A stretch of 26,537 nt of DNA from Bacteroidales bacterium (GTDB taxonomy: Bacteria; Bacteroidota; Bacteroidia; Bacteroidales; P3): contig JAFZTV010000019.1 in NCBI GenBank assembly GCA_017618625.1, positions 1 through 26,537 on the forward strand. Reading direction: 5' to 3'. The notes below the pieces were generated by a model. That model saw nothing but the letters and a program-made list of their open reading frames with translations, did no database searches and was not told where the DNA came from. Shown here piece after piece: positions 1-8,523 of the stretch. Each line of letters opens with the position of its first letter. The stretch's first letter is position 1. Position numbers and translations under genes: made by a program.

Positions 1-429
1 GCTATCTTTCCATGTGACCGTCGGGTTGTCGTCGCAGTTGTCTGAAATGGCGGTCGGGTAACCGGCTTTTCCTGCTGTAGCGCTGCTGTCGGCAAGGCAG
101 TTCGCATTCTTGTAGAGTGTGATGTTAGCCGGGCGTGTATAGGTAGGACGTATGGTGTCCAAAACAGTAATTGTCTGAATGGAGTCGCTTGTTGAGATGT
201 TGCCGCAGGCATCAACCACACGCCAAGTTCTGGTGAAGTAATATGAGCCTTTGCAGGTGGTTGTCTTCTCGCTGTCTCTCCATGATACTGTTGTTGCTCC
301 ACCGCAGTTGTCTAAAATGTTTGTCGGGTATCCAGCTTTACCAGCCACCGCACTACTGTCTGCCAAGCAATTGGCATCTTTATACAAAGTTATGTTTATA
401 GGTCTTGTGTATGTTGGCGCAGTGTCGTC
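1..429 (-). repeat. Tandem 89-residue (267-bp) HYR-like repeats inside the surface protein
   Basis: Two consecutive copies start at the Asp codons at 424-426 and 157-159, giving a 267-bp period. Each copy starts DTxxPTYTRP, then has ITLYK-(D/N)-ANCLADSS, AGKAGYPT, DNC and TVxWxDS. The first copy is complete and includes RTWRVVDACGNIS. The second is cut by the window edge. The Cys spacing and the DACGN motif resemble HYR (hyalin-type) modules of Bacteroidetes surface proteins. More copies probably lie to the left. Confidence 0.8.
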
Positions 430-3400
430 TTTCACAATTACGGTGATGGTGGTGCTGTCTTGGCAGCCGTTGCCGTCGGTCACTTTCAGTTTAACAGTAT
501 AATTCTGGTCGCAGGTGGGTGGTGTAGGTATGGTAGCAACGGTGGTGTCGCGGGTCTTGTCCCAGGTGTGGCCGCCGCCGGTGAGTGTCAGTCCGCCGCC
601 GTCCCAAGTGTAGTTGTAGTTAGCGGTGGTGGTGGTCGTAGCACCGTATATCTTCATCGGGTCGGCACCGGGACATATTGGATTGCTAGCTGCAGCGGCA
701 ATGCTTGCAGTTGGTCTCGGGTGTATGGTGACGTTGAATGGTGTCGCGGGTCCGCAGGTGGGAGAAGAGGGAGTGAATGTGAGGACATCGGAGGCGGCAT
801 CAGGAGCGGTGTAGGTGGAGCCAGACACGGTGCCCGATGCGGCTGTCCATGTGCCAGTCAGCTCTATGCCGAAAATGTTAGTGTAGGGCAGTGTTATCTG
901 ACTTCCTTGACAGATGGGGTCGAAGTTGAAGTCGATGATGGGTTCCCAGATGGCGTAGAGGTAGTCGTCTTTCTCGTAGAGGTCGGCGGCTACTTTGGTG
1001 ACTTGGTTGGTGAATGTTGACTCTTTATAATATTTATTGTTACTATAATATAAAAAGTTCGGGGCGCATTGTTGGATGGTGGTGGGGACGGTGTTGCCAG
1101 GCTCGGTGCGCTGTTTGTACCATCCTTTGAAGGTATAGCCCGTGCGGGTAGGAGCGGCGGGTATGGTAGGAGTGGTGCCGTCAAACTCGGTGACGGTCTT
1201 GTTGATGTCAAGGGTGTGAGGTGTGGTGGTCTCCTTGTCGGCGCGGACGATGGCACCAGTGCCGTCGTTCTTGTACCATGTGATAAAGGTGTGTTCTGGT
1301 TGCTCGATGTCCACATACTCGGCGCGGAGCATGAGGGTGTAGATGGCTGAGTCAACCAAGGTGTGTGTGCCATCGGGAGGCGTTGTGCTGTATGGGTCGT
1401 AAGGGTTAGGACCGTCGTAGGTGCGGATGTCAGATGGGTTAGTGGGATCGCACCATGCCGTGATGACGCTCTTGGAGTTAGACTTGAGCACGGTGAATGG
1501 GTCGGCAGGGTAGATGCGGGAGCCGGGGATGTCCTCGAAAACTCGGGTCGATGTGTTGTAACGCTGCATAACCCAATGCGAGAACTCCTTGGTAGCATCG
1601 GGCGGTGTACATGCAGTACGGGCTATTGCGTCAACATCGTCCTGATACTTGTGTGTTGCTGTATCGCTGGCTGGCGTTCCTCCATTGCCGTCGTAAACCA
1701 CCGTGATACCTATAGCTCCAGGCAGGGCTGCTTTCCACTTACCATAAAGGTCATACTTTTGGGTAATCCAGAATCGGTCGTTACCATTATTGCCGATGAT
1801 ATCGGAATTCCATGTGGCACCAACGCCCCAAATGTCCATATCATCGGTAAGGTCGGTTGATTTGTTGTAGGGTACTGTGTTTCCGTCGTTCAGCACAATA
1901 GCTGTTTCGTTGAAAGGATGCATGCAGGCCGCATCGGTGAACCAACCCACGAATTTCCAGTTGTCATCTTGGTCAATTCCAGTAGGAGCACTGATACGTC
2001 CGTTATAGGTGATACGGAAGTTCATCGCTTGGTTGCTGGAACCCCAGGTGAGACGGGGGGCTCTCGCCTCATCGATGCCAGGGTGCAGGAATACACGGTA
2101 CTGAATCTGACGCCACTTGGCGTACACTGTAATGCCGCCTTTAGGCATTGTTGTGAAAGTATAGGGTTGCTGACACAGTTTATCGACATACCAACCCTCA
2201 AACACAAAGCCGGTAGGAACTGCTATCGAAGAATAGCTGTTATAGGAGCTGACATCTGCTTCATAGGCAATGTTTTCTTCCGTATGCAACAATCCTCGGT
2301 CAGTCTCGCTTGTAAGACGGTTGCCATTGCCATCATAATATGCGCCATCCCAAAAGCTGATTGGATAAACTTCGCGAAGATAAAAGAAGTTTATGGTTTC
2401 GTCACCAGATGTAGAATTATTCCACACATAATATGTATTACCGTTATAAACCCCATAATACCTGTTTGCACCTAATCTTTGAAATCCTGAAATCTCCATG
2501 AAGTCAGCATTATCAACACCGTGATATCGAGCGCCTTTACTGTTATATAGGACATAGTTCTTCCCTGCCGGAGGGGTGACTTGCTGATAGTTATAATTAT
2601 ACAATGGATTTGTAGCTGTGATTGTGCCCGTTGTACCTGGCAAGGCTTCAACATACCAATTCATTGTCTTAAGTGCACGTCTTGCACCTGGATTCATATA
2701 GAAAGTCACATTCTCGGCAGGCATAATCTCAACAACAACGATAACACTGCTAAATGTTGTACTTGCAGTAGCAGGATGCCAGCGCTGTCCATCATCATAG
2801 GTCATACCATTCGATCCAACGATGGGAAATTCTTCAATAATTCTTTTGCCATAAACGGCTCTAATTTCTTTTATCGTTGTCCTATTGGCGGATCTGTCAT
2901 ATCGATAGGCTCTATAAGTTTGTGCAGATCCATTGTTTGCTTGGGTATAATATGTAACATTAGTATTGTTATCCACATTTCTTACAGGGCTGGGGCCGAC
3001 GCCATAAGTATCTTCTGCTGTATTATAGCTATTACTTCTTGAATAGTATCCTTCTGGAAAATAATAATACGTACCATTATAACGATAGTATCCTCCAGGC
3101 CAATATACATAACCGCCATTGTTGTTTCGTGTATATGTATAGTCTTGGAACTTCAAAACATATTCAGTTCTGTCGTAGTAGACATTCAAAACAGAATTGC
3201 CTTCGGTAGCAATAGTTACATTTCGGTCGAAATCATCGAGATGGAAACCCGTGTATTGATAGTCTGTACCATTCACGCGGGCGTATGCGTCGTTACCAGA
3301 ACTCTGCTGTGAGACGGTGTTAATATAGGAACCTACTTGACCTTCCAAAGATATATATCGCTCAAAATCGTATCCGGTACCATCAACATTCTGCTTCCAG

Positions 3401-4722
3401 ATGATAACGGTATATGGTGCTCTTGTACTGGGATTCCATTTGGCGTAAACATGCGTGTTTTCGTTCAGGGGACCGCCGAATGTGAAACGGCTTCCTGTGG
3501 GATCCCCACCTTCGGTAGTGGGTTCTCCAGTCCACCAACCATCAAACGTGTAGCCGTTTCGAACCATCGTCAGAGTGGGTGCCACAGTGTTTTCGCCCGA
3601 CCGCACAAAGTCAGCGGCCTTATAGGTGGCGCCCTTTCCGTTTTCGTGGTAAATCAGCCAGTGTCCTTTGGTGACGTAAACCTTGAAGGTTACGCTGCCT
3701 GTTACCGTGATGTCGTCGCCGTTTTCGTAAACATGTTCATCGTTGGAATGGCCGGAGATGTGTGCTCCGTCTGCGTGGGTGTTGACTTTCCATCCTTCGA
3801 AGTTGTGGTCGTTGTCGCTCGGTATGTATGCGGCGTTCACCTCATAAGCGCTGGGGGGGACTGGTGCGTCGGCGCGGTATGCGACATCATTGGTGTTGAC
3901 AACGGCGCCTTCCTCGTCGAGGTAGGTGATAGAGTAGGACTTGAAGAGCATGGTGTAGAAGTGTCTCTCAGTGCCGTCGGTGATGCCGGCGTTCAGCCAT
4001 GTTTGGATGGTGGTGCGCACACCGGCGAAGGTCAAAGCGGAGGCGATGTCGGCCACACCGTATGCAGCGTTGGTGGTCCAGCCTTTGCAGGCAACGCCGG
4101 CAGGCACGGTGCCCATGCCGGGGTTGTAAACAATGGTGTTGTAATCGCCCTGTCCGATATCGGCTTTCTTGACGTAGAGCGAAATGGTGGAGCCGTCGGC
4201 GCGGTGGAACGTCACTTTCAGTCGTGCGTAATCGCCTGACTCGGTCACGATATAAACCGAGAACGACGGGGCGGGGAAGGTAATCTGTCCATTCTCAGAA
4301 GCTACAGTTGCAACGTATTCGAGTCCGTCCTTTCCTTCGTGGTAGATGTCAAGCAACTGTCCGTCAACAAAATTGGGATCGGTCATGGTGACGATGGCGG
4401 GCTCCTCTGGCTGTGGCTGCCATTCGCGGCCGTCCTTGGTGATGTTGATGTCGTAGGCGCAGAAGAGCTTCTCGCCGTTGGGCGAGGTGCGTTCAACGGG
4501 AGTGGCGCTCACGGTGGCATCCTGCGCACCAAAGACCTCCAAAACCACAGACTTGGAGTCCGAGGCCGTACTCTCGACTTTCACTCTCGACTGTCCCCAT
4601 GCGGTCGTCCCTGCCATCAGGCAGCACAGGATTAAGGCCGCCACAATCTTGGCCAGCGGTTTGCGTTTCGTCTCTTTTCTCATCTTCATCTCATTCAAGA
4701 TCATTTTGCAATTAGGTGTCAT
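1..4722 (-). CDS. Giant secreted InlB B-repeat / PKD / HYR-like surface protein (C-terminus beyond window)
   Basis: The minus-strand frame stays open from an ATG at 4722 to base 1 (1,574 codons, no stop), so the protein is cut by the window edge. A basic N-terminus followed by a hydrophobic stretch ending in TTAWGQ (about residues 18-44) looks like a signal peptide; in-frame ATGs at 4704, 4689 and 4683 are alternative starts. Several Listeria-Bacteroides (InlB B-type) repeats are visible by their F-x-GW...VYAKW pattern near residues 306, 388-424, 838-870, 918-942 and 1198-1208. A PKD/Ig-like segment ending in CQDSTTITVIV lies near 1330-1431, followed by 89-residue HYR-like repeats that run off the edge. 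The middle is Tyr/Asn/Gly-rich and AT-rich. The family is typically cell-surface or secreted and adhesive; the exact role is unknown. Any C-terminal sorting domain would lie outside the window. Confidence 0.9.
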   Translation of the reverse strand, partial: MTPNCKMILNEMKMRKETKRKPLAKIVAALILCCLMAGTTAWGQSRVKVESTASDSKSVVLEVFGAQDATVSATPVERTSPNGEKLFCAYDINITKDGREWQPQPEEPAIVTMTDPNFVDGQLLDIYHEGKDGLEYVATVASENGQITFPAPSFSVYIVTESGDYARLKVTFHRADGSTISLYVKKADIGQGDYNTIVYNPGMGTVPAGVACKGWTTNAAYGVADIASALTFAGVRTTIQTWLNAGITDGTERHFYTMLFKSYSITYLDEEGAVVNTNDVAYRADAPVPPSAYEVNAAYIPSDNDHNFEGWKVNTHADGAHISGHSNDEHVYENGDDITVTGSVTFKVYVTKGHWLIYHENGKGATYKAADFVRSGENTVAPTLTMVRNGYTFDGWWTGEPTTEGGDPTGSRFTFGGPLNENTHVYAKWNPSTRAPYTVIIWKQNVDGTGYDFERYISLEGQVGSYINTVSQQSSGNDAYARVNGTDYQYTGFHLDDFDRNVTIATEGNSVLNVYYDRTEYVLKFQDYTYTRNNNGGYVYWPGGYYRYNGTYYYFPEGYYSRSNSYNTAEDTYGVGPSPVRNVDNNTNVTYYTQANNGSAQTYRAYRYDRSANRTTIKEIRAVYGKRIIEEFPIVGSNGMTYDDGQRWHPATASTTFSSVIVVVEIMPAENVTFYMNPGARRALKTMNWYVEALPGTTGTITATNPLYNYNYQQVTPPAGKNYVLYNSKGARYHGVDNADFMEISGFQRLGANRYYGVYNGNTYYVWNNSTSGDETINFFYLREVYPISFWDGAYYDGNGNRLTSETDRGLLHTEENIAYEADVSSYNSYSSIAVPTGFVFEGWYVDKLCQQPYTFTTMPKGGITVYAKWRQIQYRVFLHPGIDEARAPRLTWGSSNQAMNFRITYNGRISAPTGIDQDDNWKFVGWFTDAACMHPFNETAIVLNDGNTVPYNKSTDLTDDMDIWGVGATWNSDIIGNNGNDRFWITQKYDLYGKWKAALPGAIGITVVYDGNGGTPASDTATHKYQDDVDAIARTACTPPDATKEFSHWVMQRYNTSTRVFEDIPGSRIYPADPFTVLKSNSKSVITAWCDPTNPSDIRTYDGPNPYDPYSTTPPDGTHTLVDSAIYTLMLRAEYVDIEQPEHTFITWYKNDGTGAIVRADKETTTPHTLDINKTVTEFDGTTPTIPAAPTRTGYTFKGWYKQRTEPGNTVPTTIQQCAPNFLYYSNNKYYKESTFTNQVTKVAADLYEKDDYLYAIWEPIIDFNFDPICQGSQITLPYTNIFGIELTGTWTAASGTVSGSTYTAPDAASDVLTFTPSSPTCGPATPFNVTIHPRPTASIAAAASNPICPGADPMKIYGATTTTTANYNYTWDGGGLTLTGGGHTWDKTRDTTVATIPTPPTCDQNYTVKLKVTDGNGCQDSTTITVIVKDDTAPTYTRPINITLYKDANCLADSSAVAGKAGYPTNILDNCGGATTVSWRDSEKTTTCKGSYYFTRTWRVVDACGNISTSDSIQTITVLDTIRPTYTRPANITLYKNANCLADSSATAGKAGYPTAISDNCDDNPTVTWKDS

Positions 4723-4807
4723 ATTACGTGTGTTTTTTATCGTGATTGTTTGTGCTTGCTTATCGTTATCTCTCTATGTTCTGCGACTCCATTGTGTGGA
4801 TAGTCTT

Positions 4808-5851
4808 TTATTTGTGTGATTCTCGCTGTTTTATAGAGGTTTTGATGATTTCAACTTCTTGTGCCAACTGTTCGCTGCTAGGCAGGTATAGTTGGTATTG
4901 GCTGGCCAATATTGTCTTGTTGTCTTCTGGAAGGGTCATGCGCACCACTGTGTCGTTTTTTGCGGTGCAGAGCAGTATTCCGATTGTGGGATTCTCGTCG
5001 GGTTGTTTCTCCATTCGGTCGTAATAGTTGACATACATCTGCAACTGTCCTAGATCCTGGTGTGTAAGTTCGCCTGTTTTCAATTCAATGATGACAAAGC
5101 AGCGCAGCAGGCGATTGTAAAACACAAGGTCGGCAAAGAATTCGTTGTCTTCTAGCATTATCCGCTTCTGTCGAGCAACAAAAGAAAAACCTTTGCCCAT
5201 CTCAAGTAGGAAATCAGTTAAGTGGGTGATTATTGCTCCCTCAAGGTCTTTCTCATAATAGCTGGACTCTCTGTGTAACCCTAGGAATTCCAACACCCTT
5301 GGGTCTTTTATGATTTCCGTTGGCGATTCAGGAATGCGTTCTTTTCGGGCAACTGCCATAACCGACTTCTTGTCATTACTTAAAAGTAATCTTTCGTATA
5401 ACATAGAGTCGATCTGTCGTTTTGTTTCGCGCGACGTCCAAGCGTTATTTATTGACTCAAGTTCGTAATATTCTCGTTTGTCGGGGTCCTGGATAGAGAT
5501 AAGTAGTTTATACTGAGCCCAGTTTAATTGCGTCCGCAATGTGGACGCAATTGGATATATGCGGTAAAATTGTCGTGCTCGCTCCAGTTGTCTGACACCA
5601 AATCCACTGCCGTATTCAGGTTCCAGCTGTGTTGCGAGGTTGCGGATAAGATAGGTTCCGTAGTCGGCGCGTTGTTTGCCTTGCTGCTCCTCTTCGAATA
5701 TGCGCCGCCCAAGTTGCCAGTACATCTGCACACGACAGAAATCAACACTATGTACTGCAGAGCGTCGTGCATTGTCGATAATGCTACGTATGTCGGACAG
5801 GAGTCCGTCAGTTGTCTTGATCTGCTGTGCTATGTTGTGTTTGTCGCTCAT
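4808..5851 (-). CDS. DUF1016 / YhcG-type PD-(D/E)XK nuclease-family protein
   Basis: 347 residues, the usual length for the DUF1016 family. The N-terminal helical DUF1016_N domain covers about residues 15-150 and contains YWQLGRRI, YGTYLIRNLA, FGVRQLERARQFY and LNWAQYKLL. The C-terminal nuclease-like domain (about 170-335) keeps the PD-(D/E)XK pattern: D241 in FFADLVFYN, E256 and K258 in IIELKTGE, and a Q269-x3-Y273 motif in DLGQLQMY. All core catalytic positions are present, so it could be an active nuclease. The family is scattered among bacteria and often sits beside restriction-modification or mobile genes, but none is visible here. It ends 85 nt before the start of the giant surface gene on the same strand, so read-through is possible. 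The biological role of the family is not settled. Confidence 0.88.
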   Translation of the reverse strand: MSDKHNIAQQIKTTDGLLSDIRSIIDNARRSAVHSVDFCRVQMYWQLGRRIFEEEQQGKQRADYGTYLIRNLATQLEPEYGSGFGVRQLERARQFYRIYPIASTLRTQLNWAQYKLLISIQDPDKREYYELESINNAWTSRETKRQIDSMLYERLLLSNDKKSVMAVARKERIPESPTEIIKDPRVLEFLGLHRESSYYEKDLEGAIITHLTDFLLEMGKGFSFVARQKRIMLEDNEFFADLVFYNRLLRCFVIIELKTGELTHQDLGQLQMYVNYYDRMEKQPDENPTIGILLCTAKNDTVVRMTLPEDNKTILASQYQLYLPSSEQLAQEVEIIKTSIKQRESHK

Positions 5852-5974
5852 GATGTCCGTTTACCGCAATATCGTCGTTTACACTCTTTTTAACGCAAAT
5901 ATGTATATAGGGGTTTTGAAAAAGATGTTAATTCTCCGTTTAATATGTGATATTGGGGTGAAACCTCAAAAGGA

Positions 5975-5982
5975 CAAAAATA
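5975..5982 (-). promoter_or_regulatory. Possible -7 promoter element for the DUF1016 gene
   Basis: On the minus strand this reads TATTTTTG, matching TAnnTTTG, and would give a leader of about 115 nt. A weaker match, CATATTTG at 5896-5903, lies closer to the start codon. No clear -33 box is seen for either, so the assignment is tentative. The rest of 5852-6043 shows no gene. Confidence 0.3.
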
Positions 5983-6043
5983 GGAAAAATAATCCGATTT
6001 TTGCACATTAAAATGTTGGTATTCTTGATAAAAAATCTTAAAA

Positions 6044-6071
6044 GCCCTCCCAGTCGTGAATTCGGGAGGGC
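6044..6071 (-). terminator. Rho-independent terminator of the GH3 gene
   Basis: A perfect 8-bp stem (GCCCTCCC at 6044-6051 with GGGAGGGC at 6064-6071) surrounds a 12-nt loop. On the minus strand it is followed by TTTTAAGATTTTTT, a U-rich tail. It lies about 40 nt past the GH3 stop. Confidence 0.8.
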
Positions 6072-6109
6072 GTTTAGGTATATGTTAATGTTGACATGAA
6101 ATGTCCCGG

Positions 6110-8368
6110 CTACAGGTAGCTCATCTCAACCTCGGTGAGGTCGTTGTCGTCGCTGCTAAAGCCCACCAGGAGGGTGAACTTGGTGCCTGGTGCGGGCAGG
6201 CGCATCTTGCCGGTGGCTTCGTCGTAGGTGCGGAAGGCGTCGAAGTTGACAGGTATGGTGAAGACGATGTCGTGGCGGTAGAAAAGTCCCGAGAAGGGCA
6301 CGTCGCTGGCTTTGCTCTGGCGCTCTTCGGTACGCTCAAATCCCACGAGGGTCTTGATTGTGCCGTCGCCAAAGTGGTCGCCTTTGAGATATACCTGCAC
6401 CACCTCTTCGTGGGGATGGCCTTCGACACGCAGTATGCCGGTTACGCTGCGTGTCTTGGGGTTGTACTTGAGGTTGCGGAGCGAGTGGGAGCCGTTGTAG
6501 GTGAGGCCGTAGCCGAAGGGGTAGGAGGGACGTCCGGGGAAATATCGGTAGGTGCGGCCTTGCATCGAGTATTGGTCGAACGGGGGAAGCTGGAGTGTGG
6601 AGGCGTAGAAGCTTACGGGCAGGCGTCCGAAGAGGGCTCCGTCGGCTGCGTCGGCGATGGCTTCGAAGAGGGCTTGCCCCATGGCTTCGCCGCCATACCA
6701 TGCTATCATGATGGCGTCGGCGTAGTCTTCTATCTCGCTGAGGGCGAGTGCACCACCTGTGCAGAAAACGGCGATTACGGGCTTGCCGGTGCGCACCTTG
6801 AGAGCCTTGATGGCGTCGGCTTGAACGGAGGGCAGCTCGATGGAGGTGCGGTCGCCTTTCATGAAGCCTTCGCGGTTCACTTCGAGTTCTTCGCCTTCAA
6901 GCTTGGGCGAGAGGCCTCCGATATAGACGATGGCGTCGTAGTCGGCAAGGTGGTCAAGGCAGGTGTTCAGCTGCTGCTCCTGCTGGTAGTCGGGTTCGTC
7001 TATGAGGTCGTTGAGTGGCTCGGTGAAGAGCTCTATCTTGCCTTTGCCGATGGTGTTGGCGTAGCGGGTGAAGGCATCTAATGGGGTCACGGGGTTGACT
7101 GGGTCGCCGTTATAGTTGCCGAGCATCATGGCGACGTCGTCGATGTTGGGGCCCACGAGGGCGAGTTTGTGTATGTCGTGGCGCACCTCCTGTTTGAAGT
7201 GACGCTGCTCGATGCCCGGGAGACAGATGGGTAGCGTGCCGTTGTTTTTAAGCATCACGATGCTTTCGCGCGCCATGTCGAGCGGACGGGGCGCGGCTTT
7301 GGGCAGGCGGACGGACTCTAGGGGGTAGTCAACGCCGACGGTGAGGCGGGTGCGCAGTACGCGTCGGAGGTGGCGGTCAATGGTTTCGCGGCTTATGAGT
7401 CCGGAATCGACGGCTTCTTTCAGGGCGGCGAGGCCGCTGCCACATTCGAGGTCGACTTCGCCACCGAAAGCGGCAGCTGCAGCGGCTTTGGCGTCGGCGT
7501 GGGTCTCGTGGCGAGGCGTCTTTTTGTCGCGCTCCCAGCAATCGTTGAGCGCCCAGCAGTCGGTGACCACGATGCCGTCGTAGCGCCACTGCTTGCGCAG
7601 GATGTCTTGCAGAAGTTCGTTGTTGGTGCAGCAAGGCTCGCCGTTAAGACGGTTGTAAGCGCACATGACCTGCTGCACGTTGCTGTTCTTTATGATGTAT
7701 TCGAAGGCTGGGAGGTAGGTGGTGAAGAGGTCGTGGGTGGAGACGCGCGAGTTGAAGCAATGGCGAGAGGCTTCGGGGCCGCTGTGGACGGCGAGATGTT
7801 TGAGGCAGGCGGCCGAGAGGATGCGGTTGCGCCCGATGCGAGTCTGCAAGCCGTTGACGGCAGCGAGACCCATGCGCGCCGTGAGCCAGGGGTCTTCGCC
7901 GAAGGTCTCCATGCCTCGTCCCCAGCGTGGGTCGCGCAGGATGTTGATGTTGGGGGTGAAGAAGGTGAGACCCTGGTAGTCGCCGTAGTTGCCGAGCTGG
8001 CGTTCGTGGGCGAATTTGTTGCGAGCTTCGACGGCGATGGAGCGGAAAACATCCTCGACGAGGACATAGTCCCAGGAGGCGGCCATGGCGATGGGCATGG
8101 GATAGACGGTGGCTTTGCCGTTGCGCGCGACGCCGTGGAGTGCTTCGTTCCACCAGCTGTAGGGCTTGAGGCCAAGTCGCTCGATGGCTGGGTTGCGGTG
8201 CTGAAGGAGAGATATTTTCTCTTCGAGCGAGAGGTTGGAGACGATGTCGTCGATGCGCTTTTCGATGGATATGGTGGTGTCGCGCCAGGTGTAGCGTTGA
8301 GCCGACAGGTTCGACGCCGACAAGAGAGCCAGCGCGAAGATTAGGGTGGAGAAGAAGGTTTGTTTCAT
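6110..8368 (-). CDS. Secreted glycoside hydrolase family 3 (beta-xylosidase/beta-glucosidase type)
   Basis: 752 residues with an N-terminal signal peptide (hydrophobic residues 4-18, likely cleavage after LSA23). The GH3 N-terminal barrel contains SWWNEALHGVAR (71-82), DPRWGRGMETFGEDP (146-160), KHLAVHSGPE (190-199) and the nucleophile region IVVTDCWAL with D270. The alpha/beta C-terminal domain follows, with EGEELE (491-496) in the region expected to supply the acid/base, then RYFPGRPSYPFGYGLTY (609-624), and an Fn3-like C-terminal domain from about 640. The SWWNEALHGVAR and TDCWA forms resemble GH3 xylosidases of gut Bacteroidetes (Xyl3A/BxlA type) more than classical BglX, so beta-1,4-xylosidase is the best guess, with beta-glucosidase as alternative. 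At 752 residues it is somewhat shorter than many xylosidase relatives. No SusC/SusD genes adjoin it. Confidence 0.92.
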   Translation of the reverse strand: MKQTFFSTLIFALALLSASNLSAQRYTWRDTTISIEKRIDDIVSNLSLEEKISLLQHRNPAIERLGLKPYSWWNEALHGVARNGKATVYPMPIAMAASWDYVLVEDVFRSIAVEARNKFAHERQLGNYGDYQGLTFFTPNINILRDPRWGRGMETFGEDPWLTARMGLAAVNGLQTRIGRNRILSAACLKHLAVHSGPEASRHCFNSRVSTHDLFTTYLPAFEYIIKNSNVQQVMCAYNRLNGEPCCTNNELLQDILRKQWRYDGIVVTDCWALNDCWERDKKTPRHETHADAKAAAAAAFGGEVDLECGSGLAALKEAVDSGLISRETIDRHLRRVLRTRLTVGVDYPLESVRLPKAAPRPLDMARESIVMLKNNGTLPICLPGIEQRHFKQEVRHDIHKLALVGPNIDDVAMMLGNYNGDPVNPVTPLDAFTRYANTIGKGKIELFTEPLNDLIDEPDYQQEQQLNTCLDHLADYDAIVYIGGLSPKLEGEELEVNREGFMKGDRTSIELPSVQADAIKALKVRTGKPVIAVFCTGGALALSEIEDYADAIMIAWYGGEAMGQALFEAIADAADGALFGRLPVSFYASTLQLPPFDQYSMQGRTYRYFPGRPSYPFGYGLTYNGSHSLRNLKYNPKTRSVTGILRVEGHPHEEVVQVYLKGDHFGDGTIKTLVGFERTEERQSKASDVPFSGLFYRHDIVFTIPVNFDAFRTYDEATGKMRLPAPGTKFTLLVGFSSDDNDLTEVEMSYL

Positions 8369-8373
8369 AGGTG

Positions 8374-8381
8374 CAAAGATA
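8374..8381 (-). promoter_or_regulatory. -7 promoter element (TATCTTTG) of the GH3 gene
   Basis: A perfect Bacteroidetes -7 motif on the minus strand with only five bases (CACCT) between it and the GH3 ATG. If transcription starts at the usual 5-7 nt after the motif, the mRNA is essentially leaderless. Confidence 0.75.
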
Positions 8382-8478
8382 CGAAAATATTTTGAAAACG
8401 GAGGGCGTTTGTTATTTGCGGGGAAGAGATTGTGCGGGAAGGTGATTTTTTTTTGTTGTGAAAAATGTGAAAAAAAGT

Positions 8479-8505
8479 TTTTCTTCGATAGTTATATGAA
8501 GAAAA
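8479..8505. promoter_or_regulatory. Inverted repeat between GH3 and the divergent promoter (operator candidate)
   Basis: TTTTCTTC (8479-8486) is the exact reverse complement of GAAGAAAA (8498-8505), with 11 nt between. The repeat lies directly upstream of the -7 box at 8512, over the spacer and -33 region, where a repressor or activator could bind. No regulator gene is adjacent. Confidence 0.35.
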
Positions 8506-8511
8506 GTTTCG

Positions 8512-8519
8512 TATCTTTG
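8512..8519 (+). promoter_or_regulatory. -7 promoter element (TATCTTTG), divergent from GH3
   Basis: A perfect TATCTTTG on the plus strand with no coding region directly downstream. The predicted start of transcription (5-7 nt later) is about 8524-8526, the first base of a long closing stem. The next gene at 9019 has its own promoter at 8984, so this one probably serves a non-coding transcript. Confidence 0.65.
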
Positions 8520-8523
8520 TAAG

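Noticed and set aside
3346..3353. TATCTTTG promoter-like motif on the coding strand inside the giant surface gene
   Set aside because: It is coding sequence (YISL) and no -33 element or downstream start was seen. One chance match in several kilobases is expected.
251..4819. Several plus-strand open frames of 80-300 codons across the left part of the window
   Set aside because: They are antisense to the 1,574-codon frame on the minus strand, have Val/Gly-rich translations with no recognisable domains, and overlap each other.
5526..5552. Perfect 10-bp inverted repeat (AATTGCGTCC ... GGACGCAATT) inside the DUF1016 gene
   Set aside because: It falls in the family-conserved LRTQLNWAQY segment, so protein coding explains the sequence. 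No recombinase or second copy is visible.
6101..8344. Two plus-strand open frames of about 325 codons opposite the GH3 gene
   Set aside because: They lie antisense to a protein with full GH3 motifs. Their length results from the high GC of the region, and they lack any family signature.
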